Shown: positions 30,810 to 42,400 of the stretch, one piece after another | Numbering within the stretch: position 1 is the first letter of the stretch | Layout of the letters: every line of letters begins with the position of its first letter | Origin: Haemophilus parainfluenzae | GTDB taxonomy: Bacteria > Pseudomonadota > Gammaproteobacteria > Enterobacterales > Pasteurellaceae | Direction: 5' to 3' | Length of the DNA stretch: 64,000 nt | Assembly: GCF_003253005.1 (NCBI RefSeq) | Contig: NZ_QEPZ01000006.1 | Location: forward strand, 1-64,000 | Position numbers and translations under genes: made by a program | The notes under the pieces: model-generated | Database searches by the model: none | What the model saw: only the letters and a program-made list of their open reading frames with translations | What the model was told of the DNA's origin: nothing

Positions 30810-33416
30810 ATGAGCAAATCTTTAGTGATTGTGGAGTCGCCAGCCAAAGCGAAAACCATCAATAAATATTTAGGTAGCCAGTATGTGGTGAGATCCAGCG
30901 TAGGGCATATTTGTGATTTGCCTACTGCAGGGAGTAGCACAGGCGAGAAGGCTAAACCAGTTTCCACTAAAGGATTAAGTGCGGAAGAAAAAAACAAAAT
31001 TAAAGCAGAAAAAGACCGTGCGGCCTTAGTGAAACGTATGGGGATTGACCCTTATCATGATTGGAAAGCCAATTACCAAATTCTACCAGGTAAAGAAAAA
31101 GTGGTAGCCGAATTAAAATCTCTCGCTAAAAAATCCGATCATGTTTATCTCGCCACCGACTTGGATAGAGAAGGAGAGGCTATCGCGTGGCATTTACGTG
31201 AAGTGATCGGTGGCGATGATAGTCGTTTTAGCCGCGTTGTATTTAATGAGATTACGAAGAAAGCGATTGAAAAAGCATTCCAGCATCCTGCTCACATTAA
31301 TATGGACCAGGTTAATGCTCAGCAAACCCGTCGTTTCTTAGACCGTGTGGTGGGCTTTATGGTGTCGCCATTATTATGGAAGAAAGTGGCGCGAGGTCTA
31401 TCAGCTGGACGTGTGCAATCTGTTGCCGTGAAATTGGTAGTAGAGCGTGAACGTGAAATCAAAGCATTCCAACCAGAAGAGTTTTGGGAAATTGAAGCGC
31501 TAACCCAAACGAGCAAGAAAGAAGACTTGTGTTTGGATGTGGTGCAATATAAAGGCAAGAAATTTGAGCCGAAAAATGAAAAAGAAGCGCAAAGTGCGGT
31601 AAATTTCTTAAATAAATCACATTACGTTGTCACAGATTTGGAAACGAAACCAACAGGCTCTAAGCCAAGAGCACCATTTATCACTTCAACCTTACAGCAA
31701 ACTGCAAGCACGCGTTTAGGTTTTGGGGTGAAGAAAACCATGATGCTGGCACAACGTTTATATGAAGCTGGTTACATTACTTACATGCGCACTGACTCTA
31801 CAAACTTGAGCCAAGATGCATTAAATATGGCACGCTCTTATATCGAAAGCCATTTTGGCAAAGATTATTTGCCCGCTAAACCGAATTTCTATTCGAGCAA
31901 AGAAAATGCACAAGAAGCGCACGAAGCGATTCGTCCTTCTGATGTCAAACTGCTTGCGGATCATTTAAGTGGCATGGATAAAGATGCGGTGCGCTTGTAT
32001 GATTTAATCTGGCGTCAATTTGTAGCCTGCCAAATGCCAGCGGCACAATATGACAGCACAACCGTCACTGTAATGGCTGGCGATTATGAGTTGAAAGCCA
32101 AAGGCCGTATTTTACGCTTTGATGGTTGGACAAAAGTCTTGCCACAATTAGGTAAAAATCCAGAAGACCAAATTTTACCGGCTGTGAGTTTAAATGAAAC
32201 ATTAGTACTAAAAACGGTTTCGCCAAGCCAACACTTTACCAAACCGCCAGCTCGTTTTTCTGAAGCTGCATTGGTTAAAGAATTGGAGAAACGTGGTATT
32301 GGTCGTCCTTCTACTTATGCGGCAATTATTTCGACTATTCAAGAACGTGGTTATGTACGCATTGAAAATCGCCGTTTCTACGCAGAAAAAATGGGTGAAA
32401 TCGTTACTGATCGCTTAAATCAATCTTTTACTGATTTGATGAGCTACGATTTCACTGCCAACATGGAAAACGTACTAGACCAAATTGCATCCGGTGAGAA
32501 AAATTGGAAGGCTGAGTTAAATCAATTCTTCAAAGATTTTTCTACCCAACTTTCTACGGCTGAATTAGATGAGTTAGAAGGTGGAATGAAGCCGAATAGC
32601 CTTGTGCTCACCGATATTGATTGCCCAACTTGTGGCCGAAAAATGGCGATTCGAACAGCAAGTACAGGTGTCTTCCTTGGTTGTTCGGGTTATGCATTAC
32701 CACCAAAAGAGCGTTGTAAAACCACGATTAATCTTATTCCAGAAGCGGAATTATTAAATGTGCTAGATGAGGCTTCTGAGACCAAAGCCTTAATGGATCG
32801 TAAACGTTGTCCGAAATGCGGTACCGCGATGGATAGCTACATCATTGACCCACATCGTAAATTACATATTTGTGGTAACAATCCGAATTGTGATGGTTAT
32901 TTGGTTGAACAAGGCCAATTCAAAATTAAAGGCTATGATGGACCGATTGTAGAATGCGATAAGTGTGGTTCAGATATGCACTTAAAACTCGGTCGTTTTG
33001 GTAGATATATGGGCTGTACCAGCTGTGATAACACCCGTAAGATTTTGAAAAACGGCGAGGTTGCACCACCAAAAGAAGAGCCAGTTCATTTCCCTGAACT
33101 GAAATGTGAAAAATCTGATGCATATTTTGTATTACGTGATGGTGCAAGTGGCGTGTTTATGTCTGCTCATAACTTCCCGAAATCCCGTGAAACACGACCA
33201 GCAAAAGTGGCGGAATTAGCGCTTTATCGTGATCGTTTACCGGAAAAATTACGTTATTTAGCGGATGCGCCACAAAAAGACCCTGAGGGTAATGAAGCCA
33301 TTATCCGCTTTAGCCGTAAAGAAAAACATCAATATGTGACATCTGAAAAGAATGGCAAAGCCACAAAATGGATTGTGGATTATATTGATGGGAAATGGGT
33401 AGAACGGAAAAAGTAG
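30810..33416 (+). CDS. topA: DNA topoisomerase I
   Basis: A type IA topoisomerase of 868 aa that relaxes negative supercoils. The Toprim domain starts [19 protein letters not shown] with [13 protein letters not shown]; the active tyrosine is in [13 protein letters not shown]; the [17 protein letters not shown] motif is intact. Three four-cysteine zinc modules follow ([26 protein letters not shown]) and a C-terminal DNA-binding tail. A LOG-family gene starts 1 base after the stop. Confidence 0.98.
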   Translation: MSKSLVIVESPAKAKTINKYLGSQYVVRSSVGHICDLPTAGSSTGEKAKPVSTKGLSAEEKNKIKAEKDRAALVKRMGIDPYHDWKANYQILPGKEKVVAELKSLAKKSDHVYLATDLDREGEAIAWHLREVIGGDDSRFSRVVFNEITKKAIEKAFQHPAHINMDQVNAQQTRRFLDRVVGFMVSPLLWKKVARGLSAGRVQSVAVKLVVEREREIKAFQPEEFWEIEALTQTSKKEDLCLDVVQYKGKKFEPKNEKEAQSAVNFLNKSHYVVTDLETKPTGSKPRAPFITSTLQQTASTRLGFGVKKTMMLAQRLYEAGYITYMRTDSTNLSQDALNMARSYIESHFGKDYLPAKPNFYSSKENAQEAHEAIRPSDVKLLADHLSGMDKDAVRLYDLIWRQFVACQMPAAQYDSTTVTVMAGDYELKAKGRILRFDGWTKVLPQLGKNPEDQILPAVSLNETLVLKTVSPSQHFTKPPARFSEAALVKELEKRGIGRPSTYAAIISTIQERGYVRIENRRFYAEKMGEIVTDRLNQSFTDLMSYDFTANMENVLDQIASGEKNWKAELNQFFKDFSTQLSTAELDELEGGMKPNSLVLTDIDCPTCGRKMAIRTASTGVFLGCSGYALPPKERCKTTINLIPEAELLNVLDEASETKALMDRKRCPKCGTAMDSYIIDPHRKLHICGNNPNCDGYLVEQGQFKIKGYDGPIVECDKCGSDMHLKLGRFGRYMGCTSCDNTRKILKNGEVAPPKEEPVHFPELKCEKSDAYFVLRDGASGVFMSAHNFPKSRETRPAKVAELALYRDRLPEKLRYLADAPQKDPEGNEAIIRFSRKEKHQYVTSEKNGKATKWIVDYIDGKWVERKK

Positions 33417-33417
33417 G

Positions 33418-33978
33418 ATGAACATCACGGTTTATTGCGGTGCGAGTTTAGGTAATGATTCTACCTATCAGGCTGCCGCAAAAAAATTAGGAAAATGGAT
33501 TGCAGGTGGCCAACATACTTTAGTTTATGGTAGCGGAAAATTGGGATTAATGGGCGTGGTTGCAGATACTGTACTTGCTCATCAAGGTAAAGTAATTGGT
33601 ATTATCCCTCAATTTTTACAAGATAGAGAAGTTTCACATCCTAATTTAACTAAGACCGTAATTGTTGAAAATATGTCTGAGCGAAAAAATAAAATGGTTG
33701 AGCTTGGCGATGCTTATATTGCTTTACCTGGCGGACCAGGCACTTTAGAAGAAATTGCTGAAGTGATTTCTTGGACGCGAATTGGAAAAAATAACAATCC
33801 TTGTATTCTGTTTAATGAAAAGGGGTATTTTGATTCACTAAAGTCCTTTTTTAGCCATATGGTGAAAGAAGGCTTTTTTACTCAAGATGATTTTGAGAAA
33901 ATTTTATTCTCGAATGATCTTCAAGAAATTGAAACCTTTATTGAACATTACCAACCACCAGCGTTAAGAACATATTAA
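33418..33978 (+). CDS. LOG-family phosphoribohydrolase-like protein
   Basis: A 186-aa Rossmann protein with the family signature PGGPGTLEEIAEVISW and the GSGKLGLMGVVAD loop and ERKNKMVELGDAYIALPGG. Members cleave nucleoside 5'-monophosphates (plant LOG releases cytokinins; bacterial PpnN-type enzymes hydrolyse purine nucleotides). This is the short LOG type, so the true substrate is uncertain. It is probably co-transcribed with topA. Confidence 0.88.
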   Translation: MNITVYCGASLGNDSTYQAAAKKLGKWIAGGQHTLVYGSGKLGLMGVVADTVLAHQGKVIGIIPQFLQDREVSHPNLTKTVIVENMSERKNKMVELGDAYIALPGGPGTLEEIAEVISWTRIGKNNNPCILFNEKGYFDSLKSFFSHMVKEGFFTQDDFEKILFSNDLQEIETFIEHYQPPALRTY

Positions 33979-34014
33979 AAAAGTACGGTTAAATTGATTT
34001 GACCGCACTTTTTA
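33978..34014. terminator. Hairpin from one degenerate and one full uptake signal
   Basis: AAAAGTACGGT pairs with ACCGCACTTTTT (33978-33988 and 34002-34013) with one mismatch, between the convergent LOG and DUF4198 genes. The left arm has A for G in the core (AAGTACGGT). Confidence 0.65.
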
Positions 34015-34017
34015 TAG

Positions 34018-34854
34018 TTAATGGTGATGATGTTCTGGTTTTGGTGGTAGTTTAGCACGCGCTTTACCAACAGGTAGAATTAACGTTGCGTAATTTGCTG
34101 ATTGTTGACACACCTTTTGATCTTCAAATGGTTCTTTGTGAATCACTTTAAGCTTCCAAACACCTTCAATTAATGGGATAAAGTTAACTTTACCTTCACT
34201 GTTTGTTTTACCTGAAAACGCTTGTGGTTCACGGTGAGATGTCGCCGCTTCCATATCTTTTACAACAAATGTATCAGAGGTTGCGATAATCGTTTCGCCT
34301 GCAAGTGGTTGGTCTTTATAGAAAATCTGAACAGGGAAAGCTTCACCTGCTTTAATTGTTTTCGGATCTTTAAGTGGCACGATTTCAAGTGGTAAGCCGA
34401 GGCGTGTCATTGCCATATCTGTATTTAATGGTTTTTTGCCCACTACAGTAAAGGCTTTACCAAACATTTGAGTTTGTTCGCAATAGAATGCATTTGGTGT
34501 GCCTTGTAAGTTATCCATTTTCCAACCTTCATTATTTTGTGACCAGAAAGTTGGTTTATAAGTAGCTGTTACCCAATATGAACCGTCTTTTAACGGTTTT
34601 TCTGATTGATATTGGTAGTTTTCACCTTTTTGTACTAATGTTTGCATTTCACCATCTTGATTGATGAGTTCCATCGGTGGAAAAATAGCGAGACGTTTTT
34701 CAGGAATTTTTTCAACGTAGGGGTAGTCACCATAAGCTAAATCAGCTTTTAAAACGGAATTGGAAGCAAGTTGTGCTGGTGTTGCAACCCAAACTTCATG
34801 GGCTTGTGCGAGCGCAGAGAAGCCAAGTAGTGCTGCAATTAATGTTTTTTTCAT
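34018..34854 (-). CDS. Exported DUF4198-family protein with His-rich C-terminus
   Basis: A 278-aa protein with a signal peptide ([18 protein letters not shown], cleavage before HEVW) and a DUF4198 body: [28 protein letters not shown], a long domain with [19 protein letters not shown] strand and [22 protein letters not shown]. The family is described as periplasmic components near nickel or cobalt uptake systems. The protein ends PKPEHHHH, and a His follows the predicted cleavage site, both suited to metal binding. No transporter gene is next to it. The link to metals is inference. Confidence 0.75.
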   Translation of the reverse strand: MKKTLIAALLGFSALAQAHEVWVATPAQLASNSVLKADLAYGDYPYVEKIPEKRLAIFPPMELINQDGEMQTLVQKGENYQYQSEKPLKDGSYWVTATYKPTFWSQNNEGWKMDNLQGTPNAFYCEQTQMFGKAFTVVGKKPLNTDMAMTRLGLPLEIVPLKDPKTIKAGEAFPVQIFYKDQPLAGETIIATSDTFVVKDMEAATSHREPQAFSGKTNSEGKVNFIPLIEGVWKLKVIHKEPFEDQKVCQQSANYATLILPVGKARAKLPPKPEHHHH

Positions 34855-34981
34855 TGTCTTTCCTTTTTAATCAATAAATCAATTTATATAAAGTCCCCGA
34901 TAGGGCGGACGAGTATAACAAAAAGAAATGATGAGACGAATGAAAAAAGTTGATTTTGTGAGAAACTTCACATTTTTTTAC

Positions 34982-35025
34982 AAAAAAGTGCGGTCAATAA
35001 AACGATTGTTTTTCTGACCGCACTT
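34982..35025 (-). terminator. Terminator of uspE from inverted uptake signals
   Basis: AAGTGCGGTCA (34986-34996) pairs with TGACCGCACTT (35015-35025); the minus strand then has a T-run (A-run 34982-34987). Confidence 0.8.
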
Positions 35026-35050
35026 GTTTTAAATAAAAAGCTAAATAGGA

Positions 35051-35974
35051 TTATTTTTTAGATGGTTTAATAGCTAATAAATTGCAGCTTAATTTACTAA
35101 TTACATGCTCAGCCGTATTACCTAATAACGCTGCAGATAAACCCGTTCTACCCACTGTACCTAAAATCACTAATTCAGCTTCAATTTCTTTCGCCACTTC
35201 AGGGATTACTTCTTCAGGGAAACCTTCGCGTACATGGGTATGATCTTCATCAATACCAAATTTTTGACGTAAGGCTTTCATATTAATGAGATGTTGGCCA
35301 CGAATGCCATTTTCATAACCTGAAGTATTAAATTCAGGTAAATCAATCGCCATATTAATTGGCGCAACAGGGTAGGCTGCTACTAAGTGTACGTTACCAC
35401 GGTTTAAGTTTTCCGCTAAATTCATGCCTGTTGAAACTAATTCTTGATTGAATTCATCTTGATATTCTTGCTCACCGGATACATTAACAGCGACTAAAAT
35501 ACGGCGTTGGTGTTTCCAATCACCATCACGTACCATCAATACAGGGATTGGACATTTACGTAATAATTGCCAATCTACTGGTGTGAAAATCAATGAAGTG
35601 AAACTTTCTTCATCTTTAGTGTATTTCACAACGAGGTCATATTGATTTTTTTCAACTTCTTCACGAATTGCATCCGCTTCATTGCTGCTCCATACAATAT
35701 GAGATTCAAACTCAATTTCTGGATCGGCATATTTATCTAAATAAAATTGTACGGCTTGACGCTGTTGCTCAACGGCTGTTTTATGCATTTCGCTTCGTTC
35801 TTCAGAAGAAAGAAGGGCTGACATCTCATACGATAAGTCATAAATACTCAAAAGGGTGGTGATTTTTACCTTTGTTTCATTTTGCTGTTCTTTAACAAGA
35901 CGAACGGCACGAGCAAGCGCATATTGTTTTTCGTTATCAGGATTGAGTACAACAAGAATATTATTAAATTTCAT
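35051..35974 (-). CDS. uspE: Universal stress protein E
   Basis: A 307-aa protein of two tandem Usp domains: the first (residues 1 to about 150) begins MKFNNILVVLNPD and the second (about 155-305) begins RRILVAVNVSG and ends in the nucleotide-binding LVILGTVGRTGLSAALLGNTA. UspE is linked to stress survival and motility or aggregation in E. coli. It lies directly downstream of fnr, the same neighbour as in E. coli. Confidence 0.93.
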   Translation of the reverse strand: MKFNNILVVLNPDNEKQYALARAVRLVKEQQNETKVKITTLLSIYDLSYEMSALLSSEERSEMHKTAVEQQRQAVQFYLDKYADPEIEFESHIVWSSNEADAIREEVEKNQYDLVVKYTKDEESFTSLIFTPVDWQLLRKCPIPVLMVRDGDWKHQRRILVAVNVSGEQEYQDEFNQELVSTGMNLAENLNRGNVHLVAAYPVAPINMAIDLPEFNTSGYENGIRGQHLINMKALRQKFGIDEDHTHVREGFPEEVIPEVAKEIEAELVILGTVGRTGLSAALLGNTAEHVISKLSCNLLAIKPSKK

Positions 35975-36082
35975 AAAACCTCCAAGATATGAGATATCAA
36001 TAGGATAGAAAAGATTTTAAACGATGACAAGAACCGATTATCAAAAAAGTGATCTCGTGCAAGTTTTTTTGTTTCAAATGTT

Positions 36083-36107
36083 AAAAAAGCGTGAAAATTC
36101 ACGCTTT
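36083..36107 (-). terminator. Terminator of fnr
   Basis: AAAGCGTGAA (36086-36095) pairs with TTCACGCTTT (36098-36107) and a T-run follows on the minus strand, just downstream of the fnr stop. Confidence 0.88.
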
Positions 36108-36111
36108 TAAT

Positions 36112-36885
36112 TTATTCTGCTAATTGGATTTTGGTTTTATGTACACCGGTTAAATCAATCAATGCATTAATATCATTAATAGTAATGTATTTACCTTGAA
36201 CAGAGAGTACACCCAGTTTTTGGAAACGACCAAGTAAACGACTGATAGTCTCAACAGTTAGGCCGAGGTAATTACCAATATCGCTACGAGTCATGGTTAA
36301 ACGGAATTCTTTCGCAGAGAAACCACGAGCAGAATAGCGTTTAGATAGGTTATGGATGAATGCGGCTAAACGTTCTTCAGCATTCATTTTAGACAGTAAT
36401 AAAATCATTTCTTGATCACTTTTGATTTCACTACTCATTAAACGCATAATTTGCTGACGAAGCTTAGGCATTTTTCCAGATAAGTCATCTAAGATATCAA
36501 ATGGAATTTCACATACCATAGCGGTTTCCAATGCTTGAGCAAAACTTGGGTGTTGCATATTTGTGAGCGCATCGAAACCGACTAAATCACCCGGTAAGTG
36601 AAAAGAGGTAATTTGTTCTTCGCCCGCTTCACTAATGGTATAAGTTTTAATGGTACCAGAACGAATCGCATAAATAGAATTAAGCGTATCACCCGCTTTA
36701 AAAAGGACTTGAGATTTTTGTATAGGCTTTTTACGCTCAATAATATTATCAAGCTGATCGAGCTCATGTTCGTTTAATGTGAAAGGAATACAAAGTTGAC
36801 TAATGCTGCAATCCTGGCAATGAATCGCACAACCACCAGATTGAATTCTGCGCCCTGATTTAGTTTCTGAAACGAAATTATTCAT
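36112..36885 (-). CDS. fnr: Fumarate and nitrate reduction regulator FNR
   Basis: A CRP/FNR protein of 257 aa that senses oxygen through a [4Fe-4S] cluster. The N-terminal cluster cysteines are in [14 protein letters not shown] and the internal one in AMVCEIPFD. The cNMP-like beta-barrel follows, and the C-terminal helix-turn-helix is [20 protein letters not shown] with the EXXSR-type recognition helix. It should switch on anaerobic respiration genes. All four ligand cysteines are present. Confidence 0.96.
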   Translation of the reverse strand: MNNFVSETKSGRRIQSGGCAIHCQDCSISQLCIPFTLNEHELDQLDNIIERKKPIQKSQVLFKAGDTLNSIYAIRSGTIKTYTISEAGEEQITSFHLPGDLVGFDALTNMQHPSFAQALETAMVCEIPFDILDDLSGKMPKLRQQIMRLMSSEIKSDQEMILLLSKMNAEERLAAFIHNLSKRYSARGFSAKEFRLTMTRSDIGNYLGLTVETISRLLGRFQKLGVLSVQGKYITINDINALIDLTGVHKTKIQLAE

Positions 36886-36983
36886 TAGTTCCTCAAATCG
36901 ATAAATATAGTGTAAAATTGATCTAACGCAATTATTCTACCACTAAATAGTAAATTAAAGAAGTTATCTACGAGTAAATAGGT

Positions 36984-37079
36984 ATGGCAGCCGAAAAATT
37001 AACCAAAAAACGTTTAATACAAATTATTATTATGTTGATTATTTTAGTCAGTGCATTTGTTTGGCGATATATGTTGTAA
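36984..37079 (+). CDS. Small single-span membrane protein, 31 aa
   Basis: A short reading frame starting ATGGCAGCC encodes a basic N-terminus (MAAEKLTKKRL) followed by one strongly hydrophobic segment (IQIIIMLIILVSAFVW) and ending RYML. The pattern of a charged head and a single transmembrane helix is unlikely by chance and it is followed by an uptake signal and a terminator. The ribosome site is weak. I do not recognise it. It lies alone between fnr and mukF. Confidence 0.5.
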   Translation: MAAEKLTKKRLIQIIIMLIILVSAFVWRYML

Positions 37080-37116
37080 TAAGTGCGGTCAATTTTTGAT
37101 TATTTTTAAAAGAGAA

Positions 37117-37145
37117 AAAGAGCCACGATTTTGTGGCTCTTTATT
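37117..37145 (+). terminator. Terminator after the 31-aa ORF
   Basis: AAAGAGCCAC (37117-37126) pairs with GTGGCTCTTT (37133-37142), followed by ATTTT. Its presence supports a transcribed small gene upstream. Confidence 0.8.
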
Positions 37146-37263
37146 TTGAAGATAACGTTTATTTATCAATCTGTTTACATCGCAGATTAGCCACATATAA
37201 TCTCGAAAAATAAAAAGCCCGTTCAATTCACAAGAAGATTTTCAAGATTGACAAAAAATCCTG

Positions 37264-37269
37264 TATAAT
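37264..37269 (+). promoter_or_regulatory. Likely -10 box of mukFEB
   Basis: A perfect TATAAT lies 40 bases before the mukF ATG; the -35 is weak (TTCAAG at 37241-37246, spacer 17). Confidence 0.5.
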
Positions 37270-37309
37270 CTCACTAATTTTTTGTTCAATTTTAAGCTTT
37301 TGTAACCGA

Positions 37310-38644
37310 ATGATCGAAACCTCACAAACTATTCCTGAACTCGTCTCATGGGCAAAAGAGCGGGAATTTTCGTTAAATCTGCCGACAGAGCGTTTGGTGT
37401 TTTTACTGGCTATTGCTATCTATAACAACGAACGTTTAGACGGTGAGATGTTAGAAGCTGATTTAGTGGATATTTTCCGCCATACAGCCAATGCCTTTGA
37501 CCAATCAACGGATGCGATTGCCACTCGTGCCAATAATGCTATCAATGAATTGGTGAAGCAGCGTTTTCTTAACCGTTTCAGCAGTGAATTTACTGAAGGG
37601 CTTTCCATTTATCGTCTCACCCCATTAGGTGTTGGCGTATCAGATTATTATATTCGTCAGCGTGAGTTTTCTGCGTTGCGTCTTTCTGTACAGCTTTCTA
37701 TTGTGGCTGATGAAATTCAGCGTGCATCTGATGCAGCAGAAGAAGGTGCAGCAAAAGGGGAGAATGAGCATTTTTGGCGTCGGAATGTTTTCGCTCCGTT
37801 AAAATATTCTGTGGCAGAGATTTTCGATAGCATTGATTTATCACAACGTGTGATGGATGAAAATCAGCAAAGCATTAAGGAAGAAATTGCGAATTTGCTT
37901 ACCAAAGATTGGCAAGCGGCAATTTCTAGCTGTGAACGTTTATTAGATGAAACCTCAGGCAATTTACGTGAGTTACAAGATACCTTAAATGCCGCAGGTG
38001 ATAAGTTGCAGGCTCAATTATTACGTATTCAAGATTGTGTAATTGGTCATGATGAGCTGTATTTTATTGAACAATTAATCACCGACTTACAATCTAAGCT
38101 CGACCGCATTATTAGCTGGGGACAACAAGCCATCGATTTATGGATTGGTTATGACCGTCACGTGCATAAATTTATCCGTACCGCCATTGATATGGATAAA
38201 AATCGTGTATTCTCACAACGCTTGCGTAATTCTATTCATAGCTATTTCGATCATCCTTGGTTCTTGTGGACTGCTCAAGCGGAACGTTTGGTCGATCTGC
38301 GTGATGAAGAAATGGTATTACGTGAAGATGATGCATTGGGTGAATTACCTGAAGAGTTGCAATATGAGTCTTTGGCTGATTTACATGATCAAATCGTCGA
38401 GCATATGCAAGGCTTATTAATTCAATACCGTGAAAATAATCGTCCAATTGATTTAAGTTTAGTCTTAAAAGAACAATTAGAGGCTTATCCGCTTTCCCGT
38501 CATTTCGATGTGGCGCGTATTATTGTGGATCAAGCAGTGCGTTTAGGTATGGCAAATGATGATTTAGCCGGTCTTTATCCGCAATGGCAGGAAATTAACG
38601 ATTACGGCGCAGAAGTACAAGCGCATGTGATTGATAAATATTAA
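37310..38644 (+). CDS. mukF: Chromosome partition protein MukF (kleisin)
   Basis: A 444-aa kleisin of the MukBEF condensin. It starts with the N-terminal winged-helix dimerisation region ([24 protein letters not shown]), has a long helical middle, and a C-terminal winged helix that contacts the MukB head. It bridges MukB heads and binds MukE. It opens the mukF-mukE-mukB operon; the smtA gene that precedes it in E. coli is absent. Confidence 0.96.
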   Translation: MIETSQTIPELVSWAKEREFSLNLPTERLVFLLAIAIYNNERLDGEMLEADLVDIFRHTANAFDQSTDAIATRANNAINELVKQRFLNRFSSEFTEGLSIYRLTPLGVGVSDYYIRQREFSALRLSVQLSIVADEIQRASDAAEEGAAKGENEHFWRRNVFAPLKYSVAEIFDSIDLSQRVMDENQQSIKEEIANLLTKDWQAAISSCERLLDETSGNLRELQDTLNAAGDKLQAQLLRIQDCVIGHDELYFIEQLITDLQSKLDRIISWGQQAIDLWIGYDRHVHKFIRTAIDMDKNRVFSQRLRNSIHSYFDHPWFLWTAQAERLVDLRDEEMVLREDDALGELPEELQYESLADLHDQIVEHMQGLLIQYRENNRPIDLSLVLKEQLEAYPLSRHFDVARIIVDQAVRLGMANDDLAGLYPQWQEINDYGAEVQAHVIDKY

Positions 38645-38690
38645 TTTCGTGGCTTACCCAAAAACGAATTCATAAAATGAGAAATTAACC

Positions 38691-39443
38691 ATGACAGATA
38701 TTCAAGATGTAATTTCCCCGAAATTGGCAAATGCCATTGCAAATCCTATTTTCCCGGCAGTGGACAGCTTATTGCGTTCAGGTCGCCATATCAGCACAGA
38801 TCAATTAGATAATCATGCTTTTTTAATGGATTTCCAAAATGAGTTGGATGGCTTTTATCGCCGCTACAACGTGGAATTGATTCGCGCACCTGAAGGCTTT
38901 TTCTATTTACGTCCGAAAGCGACGACGTTAATTGCCCGTTCAGTGCTTTCCGAATTAGAAATGTTGGTTGGGAAAGTGCTTTGCTATTTGTATTTAAGTC
39001 CAGAACGTTTGGCACAGCAAGGTATCTTCAGTACACAAGAAGTCTATGATGAATTACTAAATTTAGCAGACGAAGGCAAATTATTGAAAGCCGTCAATCA
39101 ACGTTCTAGCGGTTCGGATTTAGATAAGCAAAAATTATCTGAAAAAGTACGCGCCGCGATCGGTCGTTTACGCCGTTTAGGTATGATTCATACCGTAGGC
39201 GAACAGCATAGCGGTAAATTTACTATTTCAGAATCAGTTTTCCGTTTTGGGGCTGAAGTACGTTCTGGCGATGACCCGTTAGAAGCACAAGCTCGCTTAA
39301 TTCGTGATGGGGAAGCGGCAACACCACAATCTCTCGAATTGGAAAAACAAGCAAAAGCGGCAAGTCATGCTGATGACCTCGATGATGAAGAAAGTGTGGT
39401 CGAAATTGATGAAGAATTTGATGATGCAGGAGAACAAGAATAA
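38691..39443 (+). CDS. mukE: Chromosome partition protein MukE
   Basis: A 250-aa winged-helix accessory subunit that binds MukF. The body matches MukE ([48 protein letters not shown]) and the C-terminus is a long acidic tail. Its stop overlaps the mukB ATG (TAATG), so the two are translationally coupled. Confidence 0.95.
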   Translation: MTDIQDVISPKLANAIANPIFPAVDSLLRSGRHISTDQLDNHAFLMDFQNELDGFYRRYNVELIRAPEGFFYLRPKATTLIARSVLSELEMLVGKVLCYLYLSPERLAQQGIFSTQEVYDELLNLADEGKLLKAVNQRSSGSDLDKQKLSEKVRAAIGRLRRLGMIHTVGEQHSGKFTISESVFRFGAEVRSGDDPLEAQARLIRDGEAATPQSLELEKQAKAASHADDLDDEESVVEIDEEFDDAGEQE

Positions 39444-42400
39444 TGTCTGATGTATTAGAACTTGAAAACGAAATCTATCAAGACGAACCTGAGCAATCAA
39501 CCGAACAGGTTGAAGAGGAATTTATTGCTCCTGTATTAAACCAACATAATGGGGTAGAACGTGGTAAATTCCGTTCACTAACCTTAATTAACTGGAATGG
39601 TTTCTTTGCCCGTACCTTTGATTTGGATGAATTGGTGACCACACTTTCCGGTGGTAACGGTGCCGGTAAATCCACAACCATGGCGGGTTTTGTCACTGCA
39701 TTAATTCCAGACTTAACCTTATTGCATTTCCGTAATACCACAGAAGCAGGCTCGACAGGCGGCTCTCGTGATAAAGGCTTACACGGTAAATTACGTCCAG
39801 GTGTGTGTTATGCGGTATTGGATACCATCAACTCTCGTCACCAACGAATTCTTGTGGGGGTACGTCTGCAACAAATCGCTGGTCGTGATAAGAAAGTCGA
39901 TTTAAAAACGTTCTCGATTCAAGGTGTAGAATTATCCTTAAATCCGACCGCACTTTTCACCGAAACAGTCGGTGAACGTCAAGCGCGTGTACTCAATTTA
40001 AATGAATTAAAAGACAAAATTGAAAATCTTGGTGCGCAATTTAAACAATATCATTCCATCACCGATTATCACGGCATGATGTTTGATTTGGGTATTATTC
40101 CAAAACGCTTACGTAGTGCCTCTGATCGTAGCAAATTCTATAAATTAATCGAAGCGTCTTTATACGGCGGTATTTCCAGTGCTATTACTCGTTCTTTACG
40201 TGATTACTTATTGCCAGAAAACCTTGGTGTGCGTAAAGCCTTCCAAGATATGGAAAGTGCGTTACGTGAAAACCGCATGACCCTTGAAGCCATTAAAGTC
40301 ACCCAATCTGACCGTGATTTATTCAAACATTTAATCACTGAAACCACTAATTATGTGGCATCAGATTATATGCGTAATGCCAATGAACGCCGCGGTAATA
40401 TCGAAGCGGCTTTATGTTTCCGCCGTGATTGGTATAAAGCAAAAGCTGAGCAAGCGTTATCACAACATCGTTTAATTGACTTAAGCCGTGAAGCTGCAGA
40501 ATTGGCAGAAAATGAACGTACTTTAGAAGTCGATCACCAAAGTGCGGCGGATCATCTGAACTTGGTATTAAATGCGTTACGTCATCAAGAAAAAGTGTCG
40601 CGTTATCAAGAAGATGTGGCAGAACTTACAGAAAAATTAGAAGAACAAAAAATGGTTGTGGAAACCGCAACCGAACAGCTTGAAGAAAGCCAAGCACAAT
40701 TTGAGCAAACAGAACTTGAAATTGACCAAGTACGTGCGCAACTTGCGGATTATCAACAAGCATTAGATGCACAACAAACTCGTGCATTACAATATCAACA
40801 AGCAATTGCCGCGCTTGAAAAAGCGAAAACCTTATGTGGTTTAGCGGATTTAAGCGTGAAAAATGCGGAAGATTACCAAGCAGAATTTGCTGCGCATGCT
40901 GAAAGCCTTACTGAGCAAGTGCTTGAGTTAGAACATAAAATGTCTATTTCTGAAGCGGCAAAATCGCAATTCGATAAAGCCTATCAGTTGGTATGTAAAA
41001 TTGCTGGTGATATGCCACGTTCAAGTGCTTGGGAAAGCGCTAAAGAATTATTGCGTGAATATCCAACACAAAAAATTCAAGCACAACAAACTCCTCAATT
41101 ACGTGCAAAATTACATGAGTTAGAGCAGCGCTATGCTCAACAACAAAGTGCGGTTAAATTATTGGCTGATTTTAATCAACGTGCTGATTTATCTTTAGAA
41201 ACTGCTGATGAACTTGAAGCATATCACGCTGAACAAGAAGAACTCATTGAAAGTTTGAATGAAGAACTTGCAGAGCAAGTAGAAAACCGTTCAACCTTGC
41301 GTCAAAAACGTGAAAGTTTGACCGCACTTTACGAAGAAAATGCTCGTAAAGCACCGGCTTGGTTAACTGCTCAAGCGGCTTTAGAACGCTTACAAGAGCA
41401 AAGCGGTGAAACCTTCGAGCATAGCCAAGATGTGATGCATTTTATGCAATCACAATTGGTGAAAGAACGTGAGCTGACTATTCAACGTGACAATTTAGAG
41501 AAACAACGTCAACAATTAGATGAGCAAATTTCTCGTTTAAGCCAACCAGATGGTTCTGAAGATGCTCGCTTGAATGTGCTTGCAGAACGTTTTGGTGGTG
41601 TGTTGCTTTCTGAATTGTATGATGATGTACCAATTGAAGATGCACCTTATTTCTCTGCACTTTATGGTCCTGCACGTCATGCTATTGTTGTACGTGATCT
41701 CAACACGGTACGCGAACAATTAGCTAATTTAGAAGATTGTCCAGATGATTTATATTTAATCGAAGGTGATCCAAATGCCTTTGATGACAGCGTACTTTCA
41801 GCCCAAGAGCTTGAAATGGGCGTTGTGGTGCAAGTGTCTGATCGTGAATTGCGTTATTCCAAATTCCCGCAAATTCCATTATTTGGCCGTGCTGCACGTG
41901 AAAAACATTTAGAAGAATTACAAGCTAAACGTGATGAAATTGCGGAAGAATACGCACAAATCGCCTTTGATGTACAAAAATGTCAACGTTTGCACGAACA
42001 CTTTAGTCAATTTGTTGGCTTGCATTTAGCGCTTGCGTTCCAACCAAACCCTGAAGAGGTGATGGCGGAAATCAATCAAGAACGCAATGAAATTGATCGC
42101 GAGCTCAATCAATTTTCAAGCACCGAACAACAAATTCGCATTAAATTGGATAATGCCAAAGAAAAAATGCAATTGTTGAATAAGTTAATGCCACAGCTTA
42201 ACTTGCTTGCTGATGAAGAATTACTTGATCGCATTGAAGAATGCCGCGAACAATTAGACATCGCAGAACATGATGAAAGCTTTATTCGTCAACATGGCGT
42301 TGCGTTGTCACAATTAGAGCCGATTGCTAATACTTTACAAAGTGACCCAGAAAACTATGAGCGCTTAAAATCTGATTTAACCCAAGCGGTTGAACGTCAA

